This document shows, piece by piece, positions 48,848 to 58,537 of a stretch of DNA of 64,000 nucleotides. The notes under the pieces are model-generated. The model had not been told where the DNA came from and searched no databases. It saw only the letters and a list, made by a program, of their open reading frames with translations. Numbering within the stretch: position 1 is the first letter of the stretch; the number at the start of each line of letters is the position of its first letter. The DNA comes from Treponema sp. (GTDB taxonomy: Bacteria > Spirochaetota > Spirochaetia > Treponematales > Treponemataceae): positions 205,645 through 269,644 of the forward strand of contig JAKSLX010000002.1 in the NCBI GenBank assembly GCA_024400915.1, in the 5' to 3' direction. A program made the translations under genes and the position numbers.

Positions 48848-50905
48848 ATGAAAAGATTCTCTATAACTGCAATTTTGTTTTCCCTTATTTCAGTTTCAGT
48901 CTTTGCATTTTCTGAAAAGGACATAATAAGTCCCGCTCCTGGAATCTGGTGTAATCAGCAGGCTCTTGTCTTGTCTTCGCAGAATGCATGTGAAATCTAC
49001 TACTCCATTACGGGCAGCGATCCCTTTGAGTCAGGTTTTGCCTATGACGGACCTGTTCTTATTGAAAGAAAAAATGACGTTCGGGTTCGCATCGGAGTTG
49101 TTGAAGCAGACGGTTCAAGAAAGGAATTCAAGATTGATTACACTGTAATGCCTGCAGTGCTTTCAACCCTTGATAATGAAACAAGAGAATTTGCGGAAAA
49201 GAATCTTGTAAAGTCACCCCTTATTACATACAGGTGCGGCAGTGAATTGGCATTGCCGTCCGGTTTAAAGTATTCCTTTGAAAACAGCAAGATTCCTTCT
49301 TTAAGGCAAAAACTTAAGTTGCAGTCAAACAATTCTGTCGAACGTTTTGTTTCTTTTTTCGTAACTGATGGAATCAATAATTATCATTCCGTCATACGTG
49401 TTATGCCGGCGGAAAAATCAGGCAGTATGGAAGTCCTTAAGGTTCCCTATGCAATTCGTGATTGGGTAAATTTTACTTTTACTAACAAAAAATTTATCTA
49501 TCAACTTGATGATGAAATGTGGAATTCGGATTATTCCGAGCGACATATCGACAGGGCTAGGGAACATTCCCTAAGATGGCAGTCAGTGGATTTTTCAAAA
49601 AACAATCGTGTATATGAAACCGTAATTCCTCCTTTGCCTGATGTTACATCAAGAAACTTTGGGCCTGGAACAGTTGCATTCACTATCGATGGAGATGGAA
49701 ACTACACTTTTGAAAACGGGGAAAAAATAATTTTTGCCGAAGCTTTTTACGGTGAAGAAAATGAAGGTTTTTTTGCTCCGAAAGTTTATTTGAACGGCAA
49801 TCTCAACGGAAGCATTAAAGTTGGATATGTACTGGACAAGCTTCCTCCTTCTGATCCTGATTTCAAGGCCTCTGAGAATTCAACTTTTTCACGGAATGCC
49901 TTTGCTTTGAAAATCAACCATTCTTCAGACGCTGATGTATACTATGCCGTAAGTGAACCCGTTTACTACGAAGAGGGGAAGGAAAATCAGTCTGGTACTG
50001 AAATTCAGATGCCGGAAGAATTTTCAAAATATACTGGCGGTGATATTGTAATCAGAAGCCACGAAAAGAAATCCTGTGCATATAAAATATATGCATATGC
50101 TGTGGACAGGGCTGGCAACAGCAGCAGAATCGTTGAGCAGAAATACATCATCGATGAATTGAATTTTTATCTTGGTGGAAGTACAGATTCCGTCAATGCG
50201 GACGGTTCGTTCATGAATCCATTTGTTTCCATTGAAGAAGCAATAAAGGCAATCAATTCGTCAGAAGGCGGAACAAGACTTCATCTTAAAGGGGATGTCA
50301 TTGTCAATGACGGTGAATATGTCATTTCAAAGGATTGCGTAATTCACGGCAACGGAGGAAAAATTATTTTCTGCGGAGCTTCTTCAATTTCTGTTGATGG
50401 TGCCTCCGTTACTCTTGATAACTGTACCCTTGAGAAAAACGAAGGGGCAAATGGTTCTGTCCTTGCAAAAGTAAACAGGGGAACCGTATCCTTGATTGAC
50501 TGTGAAATTACAGGATTTTATAGGGAAGGCGGAAAACTTTTTGAAGTGAAGGATTCTGCTGTAACACTTAAGGACTGCGGGTTTACTATTCAGTCAAACA
50601 GTATAGCCCTCTGCGGTGATGTTTCCGGTGGAACCTTCAATGCTTCTGGATGTCGTTTCACAGTGTTAGGTCAGTCGGCATCTGCCTTGAGGTTCAGTAA
50701 TTCTGCGTGTTTTTTTGAAGATAATATTTTTACTCTTATAGGCAGTATCTGCAAGGGTGTTGAATTGACAGGGGGAAGTGTCTCATTCATGGGAAGTATC
50801 TTCACTGCCCAATCTGACGGAAAATATAAAAATTCTGGTGCTGTATTCAGAAAGGCTGGATGCAAAGTTACAGGCCTTAATTCCATAAGATCAGAGGGAT
50901 TCTGA
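48848..50905 (+). CDS. Exported protein with chitobiase-C-type and beta-helix domains
   Basis: 685 residues. Signal peptide MKRFSITAILFSLISVSVFA. Residues 25-95 match the CHB/HEX C-terminal beta-sandwich pattern (ALVLSSQNACEIYYSITGSD, PFESGFAYDGPVLI). The middle is beta-rich without clear family. From about 445 a parallel beta-helix begins (DGSFMNPFVSIEEAIKAINS, YVISKDCVIHGNGGKIIFCG, VSLIDCEITG, VTLKDCGF). Likely a surface or periplasmic binding protein. GAGG precedes the ATG; it may share a transcript with the phosphoribosyltransferase and rnhB. Confidence 0.8.
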   Translation: MKRFSITAILFSLISVSVFAFSEKDIISPAPGIWCNQQALVLSSQNACEIYYSITGSDPFESGFAYDGPVLIERKNDVRVRIGVVEADGSRKEFKIDYTVMPAVLSTLDNETREFAEKNLVKSPLITYRCGSELALPSGLKYSFENSKIPSLRQKLKLQSNNSVERFVSFFVTDGINNYHSVIRVMPAEKSGSMEVLKVPYAIRDWVNFTFTNKKFIYQLDDEMWNSDYSERHIDRAREHSLRWQSVDFSKNNRVYETVIPPLPDVTSRNFGPGTVAFTIDGDGNYTFENGEKIIFAEAFYGEENEGFFAPKVYLNGNLNGSIKVGYVLDKLPPSDPDFKASENSTFSRNAFALKINHSSDADVYYAVSEPVYYEEGKENQSGTEIQMPEEFSKYTGGDIVIRSHEKKSCAYKIYAYAVDRAGNSSRIVEQKYIIDELNFYLGGSTDSVNADGSFMNPFVSIEEAIKAINSSEGGTRLHLKGDVIVNDGEYVISKDCVIHGNGGKIIFCGASSISVDGASVTLDNCTLEKNEGANGSVLAKVNRGTVSLIDCEITGFYREGGKLFEVKDSAVTLKDCGFTIQSNSIALCGDVSGGTFNASGCRFTVLGQSASALRFSNSACFFEDNIFTLIGSICKGVELTGGSVSFMGSIFTAQSDGKYKNSGAVFRKAGCKVTGLNSIRSEGF

Positions 50906-50907
50906 AA

Positions 50908-51531
50908 ATGAATTTTAATTTTTTTGCTGGTCTCGATGAAGCAGGCCGTGGTCCTCTTGCTGGACCTGTAAGTGCAGCCTGTGTAATTCTTTCTCCGGAC
51001 TTTCCCGTTGAACTTCTCAATGACAGCAAGAAACTGACGGAAAAGAAAAGGGAAAAGCTTCTTCCCTTGATAAAGGAAAAGTGCTGCTGGTGTCTTGCAT
51101 TCGTGGAGCATGATGAAATTGATCGCATTAATATTCTTCAGGCATCCCTTAAAGCAATGAAACTTGCCTACGAAGGAATGGTAAAAAAACTTCCGGAGTG
51201 GTGTAGGGCAAACGGCATTGAAATGATTGGTGATGTAAAAAACATTGAAGCAATGGCTGACGGAACTTTTATACCTGACATTGACTGCAATGTAAAATGC
51301 GAACCAAAGGCGGACGGAAATTATCCTGCGGTAATGGCAGCAAGTATCATAGCAAAGGTTGAACGAGATCACCTTATGATTCAGTATGATGAAAAGTATC
51401 CTGGTTATGGTTATGCAAAACACAAGGGATATCCGACTGCAGCTCATGTAGAAGCAATCCGATCTTTAGGACCATCTCCTATACAACGTTTGAGTTTTGA
51501 CTGGAACAAAGAAAAGAAAAAGAAGAAATAA
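50908..51531 (+). CDS. rnhB: Ribonuclease HII
   Basis: 207 residues, GAGGG before the ATG. FAGLDEAGRGPLAGPVSAA holds the D-E catalytic pair, LNDSKKLTEKKRE, GDVKN in place of the usual D in the middle, and AASIIAKVERDHLM. It removes ribonucleotides from DNA. The start is only 2 bp after the upstream stop. A long frame on the opposite strand is a shadow. Confidence 0.95.
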   Translation: MNFNFFAGLDEAGRGPLAGPVSAACVILSPDFPVELLNDSKKLTEKKREKLLPLIKEKCCWCLAFVEHDEIDRINILQASLKAMKLAYEGMVKKLPEWCRANGIEMIGDVKNIEAMADGTFIPDIDCNVKCEPKADGNYPAVMAASIIAKVERDHLMIQYDEKYPGYGYAKHKGYPTAAHVEAIRSLGPSPIQRLSFDWNKEKKKKK

Positions 51532-51565
51532 AAAGAAAAGGATGCCACTCGGCATCCTTTTCTTT
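51532..51565. terminator. Bidirectional terminator
   Basis: GAAAAGGATGCC (51535-51546) pairs with GGCATCCTTTTC (51551-51562), loop 4 nt, with A and T tracts outside. It separates rnhB from the convergent PUR gene. Confidence 0.9.
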
Positions 51566-51585
51566 TTAATGCTATATGTAAACTA

Positions 51586-52014
51586 TTAGTATTCTGATGA
51601 ATCAGATGGCTTGCGCTTTGATACTACGTGGATTCTTGTATCCTTCTTTGCAGCGCGCTTTTCTGCTACGAGGCGGCTTTCACCCTTGCGGCGATAGATC
51701 TTCTTTGCAGGTTCGGCTTCTTCGCCCTGGGTTGCAAACTTTGCTTCCTTTGCAGCTTTCTTTTCTGCACGGATTTTTGCCCTTTCCTTTTCTTCCTTTT
51801 CGATAAACTTGAGGGATTCATCCATTCCGCCAAAGAACTTCTTCATGTCTTCTGCGAATACTACGATAGCACGGCGGTCATCTTCTCCGTCCTTGATTTT
51901 GCTTTCAACAATCTGCAAAAATACGTCGCCGTTGCGGTTTTCCTTTACATTGAAAAAATAGTTTCTCTTGTCCAAAGTAACCTGTGTTGTAAAGAGTTCC
52001 CCACGAATTGCCAT
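51586..52014 (-). CDS. PUR-domain (BpuR-like) DNA/RNA-binding protein
   Basis: 142 residues from the ATG at 52014 with AAGGAAGGAAG upstream; the frame runs further upstream but without conservation. RGELFTTQVTLDKRNYFFNV and KENRNGDVFLQIVESK are the PUR repeat found in Borrelia BpuR and Bacteroidetes relatives. The C-terminal 60 residues are a charged, lysine-rich tail (EKEEKERAKIRAEKKAAKEA) not typical of the short family members. It probably binds nucleic acids and tunes gene expression. A TATACA box lies upstream. Confidence 0.85.
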   Translation of the reverse strand: MAIRGELFTTQVTLDKRNYFFNVKENRNGDVFLQIVESKIKDGEDDRRAIVVFAEDMKKFFGGMDESLKFIEKEEKERAKIRAEKKAAKEAKFATQGEEAEPAKKIYRRKGESRLVAEKRAAKKDTRIHVVSKRKPSDSSEY

Positions 52015-52146
52015 AGCTTCCTTCCTTGATAATGTCTGGATTGTATAAAAAAATAAGATGACCGTAATTGCGGTCCCGAATGAATAGAAAATATCACTAT
52101 TGATAATAAAATTCAAGTGGGGGAAAAATAGGCTTCCCCCCGTCAA

Positions 52147-53325
52147 TCAATGGAAAAATGCCTGACACACTTCCTTTACGGCTTCAACAAGATCGTCCAT
52201 TGCTTGCTTTGTGGTTTCATGACCAAAGCTGAACCTTACGGCACTTTCCTTTTCTTTAGGTGGAATCTGCATGGTGTCAAGAATTGGCCTTGAATGGTGT
52301 CCTGCACTGCAGGCACTTCCTGTTGAAATGTAAAAGCCCTTTGTACTCAAGGCACGTTCCATGACCTGTCCTGGAATCCCAGGGAAGGCTGCCTGAACGA
52401 CCCAAGGTGAAAATTCTGCGCCTGTTTCTTTTCCACGGCAATGAGGAATCATTACAGCGCCCTTGATTTCCATAAGCTGTCTGATGAAGTCCTCCGTCCA
52501 CTTTTTCTGATTTTCAAAGCGTTCGATGGATGCGGAATTTTTTTCGCAGATGCAGTATTTTGCAAGGCACTGGGAAATGGCTTCTGCTCCAAAAAGGTTT
52601 TCCGTTCCGCTGCGGACATTTTTTTCCTGGCCGCCGCCTTTAAGAAAGGAGTTCATGTCCTTTGCAAGGTAAAGGATTCCTATTCCTCTTGGTCCTCCGA
52701 TTTTGTGGGCACTGAAGGCAGCACTATCAACAGCAGGATTTTTTAGGAAATCCAATGGAATCTTTCCTGCTGCCTGTACGCAGTCCACATGGAAGAAGGG
52801 TTTTCTCTTTCCATTTGCCTTTTCTACAAGGGCATCTGCGATTTCATTTACAGGCTGAACTGCACCAGTTTCGTTGTTGACTGCCATTACAGTTACAAAT
52901 GCAGTGTCAGGTTCCACAGCTGCTGATATTGCTTCGGCTGTAACTATTCCGTCCTTGTTTGGATTTACGGTAATTGTCTTCCAGCCACATCCAGAAATCA
53001 TCTTTGCCATTTCGCGAAGGGCAGGGTGCTCGATGGCACTGATGACGATGCTGCCTTTCTGAGGTTTTGAAAGAACACTTGTTAGGGCAAGGTGATCGCT
53101 TTCAGTTCCGCCTGAAGTAAAGAAAATTGATTCTGTTTTTACTCCAAGGGCATCGGCCGCTCTTTTTCTTGCGTTTTCAAAAACTTTGCGGGCATCGGTT
53201 CCAGCTTCATGAATGCTTGATGGATTACCCCAGTGTTCCAGGGAAAGCTCCAGTGCATTCTTAACAATTTCTTCATCAACAGGAGATGTTGCCGCATAGT
53301 CAAAATAGTGTTCTTTAGAAATCAT
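52147..53325 (-). CDS. Cysteine desulfurase (NifS/IscS family)
   Basis: 392 residues. PLP lysine in FSAHKIGGPRGIG, HVDCVQAAGKIP, and the active cysteine loop STGSACSAGHHS. It takes sulfur from cysteine for Fe-S clusters or tRNA thiolation. It follows aroB by 13 bp on the same strand, so they may be co-transcribed, though their pathways differ. Confidence 0.95.
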   Translation of the reverse strand: MISKEHYFDYAATSPVDEEIVKNALELSLEHWGNPSSIHEAGTDARKVFENARKRAADALGVKTESIFFTSGGTESDHLALTSVLSKPQKGSIVISAIEHPALREMAKMISGCGWKTITVNPNKDGIVTAEAISAAVEPDTAFVTVMAVNNETGAVQPVNEIADALVEKANGKRKPFFHVDCVQAAGKIPLDFLKNPAVDSAAFSAHKIGGPRGIGILYLAKDMNSFLKGGGQEKNVRSGTENLFGAEAISQCLAKYCICEKNSASIERFENQKKWTEDFIRQLMEIKGAVMIPHCRGKETGAEFSPWVVQAAFPGIPGQVMERALSTKGFYISTGSACSAGHHSRPILDTMQIPPKEKESAVRFSFGHETTKQAMDDLVEAVKEVCQAFFH

Positions 53326-53338
53326 TTTATTTTCCGCG

Positions 53339-54481
53339 TTATCTTAATACTTCAAGAATCTTTTCATCGGTTGCTTCGATGATTTTTGTGCTCTGAGGTC
53401 CATCCTGAACGATAAGCTTGATTACGCTGGACATGTTCTTCTTGTCCTTCCTCATGGCATCAAGGATTTTTTCAGCAGGAACATTTGCCTTGCCTACATT
53501 GTAGCCATACGAGGCAAGAATGTTTATTCCGTTCTGGGCGTATTCATCCGAGCAAAGCCCGTTCTTTCTTCCATACTCAAAGGCTCGTGCCATTCCCCAG
53601 GCAACACCTTCTCCGTGGGTAATTTCACCAAGACCGCTTACTGCTTCAAGGGCATGTCCAAATGTATGACCAAGATTAAGGAATGCTCTGCTTCCTTTTT
53701 CCTTCAGATCTTCATGGACAATCTTAGCCTTTGCCTTTGTGCATCCTGAAATAAGTCTGTTTAGAATTTCGCTATCACGGGCAAGAACCTTATCCCTTTC
53801 ATTTTTGAATAGTTCAAGCATTTCCTTGTCAAAGAGGAATGCTGTCTTTATGGCTTCTGCAAGACCTGAAATGTATTCCTTTTGTGAAAGTGATTTAACA
53901 AAGTCGCTGAAGACATGCAGTTTTTTAGCAGGGTAAAAGGCTCCTATCATGTTCTTGTAGTTTCCAAAATCGCAGCCAGTTTTACCGCCTACGGCAGCAT
54001 CCACATCTGCGAGCATTGTTGTGGAAACGAACTCAACATCTACACCACGCTTGAACATTGATGCCGCAAAAGCAGTCATGTCGGTGATAACGCCGCCACC
54101 TATTGCAATAAAAAGACAGTTGCGGTTGAAATTGCTGTCCAAGGCAGCCTTAACCATCTCAAGGACGCTTTCAATGGTTTTATATTTTTCACCAGAACCA
54201 ATGATGCAGAGTGTATCACCACCGTTGCGGTAAACCTTTGATTCATTAATCTTGATGTCTGAAATGTCGCCAAGATCAACATTAAAATGCCTTACGAAAT
54301 CCCTGTTGCATTCAAGGGCGGCAATCGTATTGTCAGTGACAAAAAGTCTGTTCTGCTTGGTGTCTTCTGAAAAATAAACTCCCATAAGGTCTGGAGTTCC
54401 GCTGTAAAAATAAATTTCTGTTCTGTCAAAACCTGAATCCTTGGCAAATTCAAGGGTGAAGCTGTCATTTGTTTTTTTCAT
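53339..54481 (-). CDS. aroB: 3-dehydroquinate synthase
   Basis: 380 residues from the ATG at 54481; the frame extends upstream only through a TTG. FIAIGGGVITDMTAFAASMFKRG, TTMLADVDAAVGGKTGCDFG, NMIGAFYPAKKL, FLNLGHTFGHALE and THGEGVAWGM are the AroB NAD- and zinc-binding motifs. It makes dehydroquinate in the shikimate pathway. It is divergent from the cyclase gene at 54542 with only 60 bp between. Confidence 0.95.
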   Translation of the reverse strand: MKKTNDSFTLEFAKDSGFDRTEIYFYSGTPDLMGVYFSEDTKQNRLFVTDNTIAALECNRDFVRHFNVDLGDISDIKINESKVYRNGGDTLCIIGSGEKYKTIESVLEMVKAALDSNFNRNCLFIAIGGGVITDMTAFAASMFKRGVDVEFVSTTMLADVDAAVGGKTGCDFGNYKNMIGAFYPAKKLHVFSDFVKSLSQKEYISGLAEAIKTAFLFDKEMLELFKNERDKVLARDSEILNRLISGCTKAKAKIVHEDLKEKGSRAFLNLGHTFGHALEAVSGLGEITHGEGVAWGMARAFEYGRKNGLCSDEYAQNGINILASYGYNVGKANVPAEKILDAMRKDKKNMSSVIKLIVQDGPQSTKIIEATDEKILEVLR

Positions 54482-54528
54482 GTTCCATATTGTAGTGTTA
54501 TTAAGTTTTTTTTTCAATTTTTTTGAAT

Positions 54529-54534
54529 TATAAT
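54529..54534 (+). promoter_or_regulatory. TATAAT box giving a leaderless start for the first cyclase
   Basis: A perfect TATAAT ends 7 bp before the ATG at 54542, so transcription would begin at or next to the start codon. A TTGAAT-like -35 is not well spaced; the region upstream is T-rich. Confidence 0.6.
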
Positions 54535-54541
54535 GTCATTA

Positions 54542-56464
54542 ATGCGTATCGGAATGACTTTATCCCACATGGAATATGAATATTCTCAGCGGCTTTTGCA
54601 AGGCTGCAGGCAGTATGTTGAAGATACGGGAAATGGTTTCCTTGTTTTTTCAACTGAAGAACCTGAGTCTACTGAGAGTGAGTTTGCCTATCAGGAATGG
54701 GCCATCTCTAAATTCTTCAATAAAAAGAATCTTGATGGGATTGTCATCCAGACAGCTACCTTAAGTCGTTTCATCAAGGAAGAAAATGCCGTTGAGTTCG
54801 TCAGCAATCTAGATAAGAAACTTCCTGTTGTTTCCATAGTTACTCCAGTTCCAAATGTTCCGTCGCTAGTAGTTGATTCCGAGGAAGCCTTTAAGAATCT
54901 TTTACGGCACCTGATTGATGACCACGGACGAAAAAAACTCCTTCTGATTGGAATTAAATCAGAAAGTGATGACATAATGCAGCGCATCAGATTCTTCCGT
55001 GAAGTCATGAAAGAAAAAAATATTGAGTTTGATGAAGATCATATTCTTTATGCCGGTTATACCATTGAAAGCGCAGAGGAAGTTCTCGAAAAAAAATATC
55101 CTACAAAGGAATCCATTGATTTTGACGGCATAGTCTGTGTCATAGATGAGATTGCCATGGGCGCCATATCCCACATGTTCAAGCTTGGAGTTGATGTTCC
55201 TGAACAGGTCACCATCTCTGGATTTGACAACACTGTGCGTTCTGTTTACTGCTATCCAAGCCTTTCAACTATTGATCAGAGTATTTCTAATCAAAGCTAT
55301 CTTGGTGCAAAATTACTTTCGGACAGGATCAATGGGAAGAATATAGATTTAGTTACAAGACTTCATTCCCGTGCGTGCTATCGAGTAAGCTGCGGTTGTC
55401 TTAGTCAGGGTGATCCGTATGTGAGCATTACCGATAAAGGTGAAAAAATCCTTAAGGACAGGGACTTCTATTCCACAGCCTTCAAGTCTTTTTTTGTTCA
55501 CAACAACCAGAATGTAAATATCATGGACTTCATTGAAGACCTTAACTCAGGGCTTTCCCTTGATGCTCTCAGCCGACGTCTTGATCGTTACATGAAGATG
55601 TTCAACATAAAAAGATCAGCAATCTGTCTGTATGAAAAACCAGTCGAAATCAACAGAAATGAAAAATTCAATCTTCCTGAACGGGCTAGGATTTTTTATG
55701 CCTGCAATGATGATGTTCCTGGACAGAGGACTGTTAACAGCAAAGAATATTTTGACTGTTCAAAGAGTCTTCTACCTGACTTCATGATGGATGACATAAC
55801 TGGACTCAATGCTGTAAGAATTCTTTACCATGGAAATCTTCAGTATGGATATATGATTCTTTCCATAGGTGATTATGGTGGAACTGAATACATGATGATC
55901 TATACCCTTATGGCAAAGTTCATTGCAAGTGCCTATGAGGTAAGCAATCTTTCTGATAGGAACAAGAAACTTTCAATTCTTTCAAAGACCGATGAGATGA
56001 CAGGTATCCTCAACCGTCGTGGATTTATGCTTGTAGGGCAGCAGAATATTTCCCTTGCTTCTGATGTCGGCAAAAACGGTCTTGTAATCTATGGCGACAT
56101 GGATGGGCTTAAGAATATCAATGACACTTACGGTCATGAAGCCGGGGATCGTGCTATCATTGCAGAGGTTGAACTATTGAAGAAAACTTTCCGTGCGGCA
56201 GATACCATTGGTCGCCTTGGTGGTGATGAATTTGCCATTGTTTCAATTTCCCTTACCATGGAAGTCTTTGAAAAACTCAAGGTCAGACTTGATAAACTTT
56301 GCGAAGAATGGAACAGGACTTCAAATGAGCCTTTCAAGCTGTCCATAAGCCTTGGTGCTGTGGTCTTTGATTCTGAAAATTTCAATCTTGAAAGTCTTTT
56401 GAGTAAGGCTGATGATGAGCAGTACAAGGTGAAGCATGCAAAGAAGGCGATTCAACAGAATTAA
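54542..56464 (+). CDS. Diguanylate cyclase with LacI-like sugar-sensing domain, copy 1
   Basis: 640 residues from the ATG at 54542, chosen because the paralogue also starts MR-[IF]-G and because the TATAAT rules out 54533. Residues 1-280 are a periplasmic-binding-protein fold of the LacI type without a DNA-binding part (VVSIVTPVPNVPSLVVDSEE, ISGFDNTVRSVYCYPSLSTI). A middle domain (300-450) follows. The GGDEF domain has GRLGGDEFAI near 557-563, so it should make c-di-GMP. No membrane helix: a cytoplasmic sugar-responsive enzyme. Neighbour galT hints at galactose or a related sugar. Confidence 0.88.
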   Translation: MRIGMTLSHMEYEYSQRLLQGCRQYVEDTGNGFLVFSTEEPESTESEFAYQEWAISKFFNKKNLDGIVIQTATLSRFIKEENAVEFVSNLDKKLPVVSIVTPVPNVPSLVVDSEEAFKNLLRHLIDDHGRKKLLLIGIKSESDDIMQRIRFFREVMKEKNIEFDEDHILYAGYTIESAEEVLEKKYPTKESIDFDGIVCVIDEIAMGAISHMFKLGVDVPEQVTISGFDNTVRSVYCYPSLSTIDQSISNQSYLGAKLLSDRINGKNIDLVTRLHSRACYRVSCGCLSQGDPYVSITDKGEKILKDRDFYSTAFKSFFVHNNQNVNIMDFIEDLNSGLSLDALSRRLDRYMKMFNIKRSAICLYEKPVEINRNEKFNLPERARIFYACNDDVPGQRTVNSKEYFDCSKSLLPDFMMDDITGLNAVRILYHGNLQYGYMILSIGDYGGTEYMMIYTLMAKFIASAYEVSNLSDRNKKLSILSKTDEMTGILNRRGFMLVGQQNISLASDVGKNGLVIYGDMDGLKNINDTYGHEAGDRAIIAEVELLKKTFRAADTIGRLGGDEFAIVSISLTMEVFEKLKVRLDKLCEEWNRTSNEPFKLSISLGAVVFDSENFNLESLLSKADDEQYKVKHAKKAIQQN

Positions 56465-56497
56465 ATAGCTGTTAAAAATGTGTTTTTCTCTGAGTTC

Positions 56498-56503
56498 TAT
56501 AGT
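56498..56503 (+). promoter_or_regulatory. TATAGT box before the second cyclase
   Basis: TATAGT ends 11 bp before the ATG at 56515, and there is no ribosome binding site, so the transcript would have a leader of only a few bases. Confidence 0.5.
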
Positions 56504-56514
56504 AAAATTACAAT

Positions 56515-58431
56515 ATGCGATTTGGAATTCCAATCCCACATCTTGAATATGAATATTCTCAAAAATTGCTTGAAGGCGTAAGACGGTATGCAAAGGATTC
56601 AGGTAATGACGTGCTTGTGTTTTCTTCAAAGGAACCAGACGCTGAAGAAAACGAATATGCTTATCAGGAATGGTTCATCTCGAAATTCATAAACAATGCA
56701 AACCTGGACGGTGCTGTTTTTCCTACGGCCGCCCTTTGTCGTTATTGTGGTTTGGAAAAAGTAAAAGACATAGTACGGGAAGTAAATGTATATCTTCCTG
56801 TAGTTTCCATCGTTTCAGAGATAAGTGAAATTCCTTCACTTATAGTTAATTCTGAATCTGCATTTAAAAATCTTGTAAGACATCTTATTGACGCTCACGG
56901 AAAAAAAGAAATTCTCTTTATGGGAATAGATTGCGAGAGCCAGGATATCAGGGACAGGCTTACTTTTTTTAAGGAAGTCATGGAAGAAAAAAATATTGAA
57001 ATTCCCGAGCATCACATAATATACGGTGATTACATTTTTGACAGTGCCGTTGCCGCAATGAAGAAGAATTTTCCCACAAGGGAATCCGTTGATTTTGATG
57101 CCGTAGTCTGCGTAACGGATGAGCTTGCCTTGGGTACCATGACCTATCTTACATCCCTTGGCTTTTCCATTCCTGAAGATATATGCGTTACAGGTTTTGA
57201 CAATACAGTCCGGTCACTTTATTCGTATCCAAGCCTTACTACTGTGAATCAGGATGTTCCTGGACAATGCTACAAGGGATTCAATATTCTTGAAAGGTCT
57301 GTCACTGGTAAGAAAATCAACATGCTGAATGTGATGCAGTCGGAATGTTCGTATAGGGCAAGCTGCGGATGTCTCCCTAAAAACTCAAACTTTGTGAATA
57401 AAACTGAAAATGGAACCTATATCAGCAGAAATGAAGATTTCTTTTCCAGAGCCTTTACATCGTTCTTTGTGCGTAATGACCAGAATATATGGGTGCTGCA
57501 TTTTGTAGAGGAGCTTCAGAGCAGCCTTTCACTTGAAATGCTCTGTTCAAGACTTGAAAATTATCTTTACAGCTTTGACATAAATCAGTCGGCGCTATGC
57601 CTGTATGAAAATCCTGTAGAGGTTCTGCCAGGTGAAAGCTTTAAAGCTCCTTCCATGGCAAGAATCTATTATATGTCGGATAGAATGTCTGGTACCAAGA
57701 TCATTGACAGCAAGGATTACTTTGACTGTGAAAAAAAACTTCTGCCTGATAATATGCTTGATGATTTCAAAGGCGTCCAGATAGTAAAGGCAATCTATCA
57801 CGGTAAATTTCAGTACGGCTATATGATACTTTCCATGGGCTCTTACGATTGTGCGGAATACATCATGATTTATTCCCTCATCTGTAAATTTATTGCAAGT
57901 GCATTTGAGGTCAGCAAGTACGAAGAGAAAAACATCAGCCTTGCAAAGCTTTCTAAGACCGATGAACTTACTGGCATATTGAACCGCCGTGGATTCCTTT
58001 TAGCAGCTCAGCAGGAACTTAACATTGCCGCATCCCTTGGAAAGAAAGGTCTTGTAATCTATGGTGACATGGATGGATTAAAAAAAATCAATGACACCTA
58101 TGGCCACGATGCAGGAGACAGTGCCATCATTGCCGAGGTTGAGCTTTTAAAGAAAACTTTCCGTGCGGCAGATACCATGGCTCGTCTTGGTGGCGATGAA
58201 TTTGCAATACTTTCCATTTCCCTTGATCTTGGAGTATTTGAAAAATTAAAGAAAAGACTTGATGAGCTTTGCGAAGAATGGAACAGCACTTCAAATGAGG
58301 AATTCAATATTTCCATAAGCCTTGGAGCTGCATGTTTTGACTCTGAAAATTACAACCTTGCAAAACTTTTAAAGCAGGCTGATGCTGAACAATACAAAGA
58401 AAAAAAGCGAAAAAAGATGGCAAGAGAATAG
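56515..58431 (+). CDS. Diguanylate cyclase with LacI-like sugar-sensing domain, copy 2
   Basis: 638 residues, same architecture as the gene before it: LacI-fold sensor (VVSIVSEISEIPSLIVNSES, VTGFDNTVRSLYSYPSLTTV), middle domain and GGDEF (ARLGGDEFAI near 556). The two are a tandem duplication; the sensor parts differ more than the GGDEF part, where stretches of DNA are identical (for example around 56186 and 58158). Different ligands for the two copies are likely. Own promoter signal at 56498. Confidence 0.88.
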   Translation: MRFGIPIPHLEYEYSQKLLEGVRRYAKDSGNDVLVFSSKEPDAEENEYAYQEWFISKFINNANLDGAVFPTAALCRYCGLEKVKDIVREVNVYLPVVSIVSEISEIPSLIVNSESAFKNLVRHLIDAHGKKEILFMGIDCESQDIRDRLTFFKEVMEEKNIEIPEHHIIYGDYIFDSAVAAMKKNFPTRESVDFDAVVCVTDELALGTMTYLTSLGFSIPEDICVTGFDNTVRSLYSYPSLTTVNQDVPGQCYKGFNILERSVTGKKINMLNVMQSECSYRASCGCLPKNSNFVNKTENGTYISRNEDFFSRAFTSFFVRNDQNIWVLHFVEELQSSLSLEMLCSRLENYLYSFDINQSALCLYENPVEVLPGESFKAPSMARIYYMSDRMSGTKIIDSKDYFDCEKKLLPDNMLDDFKGVQIVKAIYHGKFQYGYMILSMGSYDCAEYIMIYSLICKFIASAFEVSKYEEKNISLAKLSKTDELTGILNRRGFLLAAQQELNIAASLGKKGLVIYGDMDGLKKINDTYGHDAGDSAIIAEVELLKKTFRAADTMARLGGDEFAILSISLDLGVFEKLKKRLDELCEEWNSTSNEEFNISISLGAACFDSENYNLAKLLKQADAEQYKEKKRKKMARE

Positions 58432-58537
58432 TATCTGGTATTGCTGATGATTATACGTCTTCATTATTGCGCAAACAGTTGCTCAGTATCCTGACTCTTG
58501 ATTTGAAAATCTGAATGCCGAGTGATAGATTTGAATT

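Noticed and set aside
50671..51447. 258-residue frame opposite rnhB
   Set aside because: It lies wholly on the antisense strand of the end of the beta-helix gene and rnhB, has no start signal and no familiar sequence. Codon bias of these genes opens long antisense frames.
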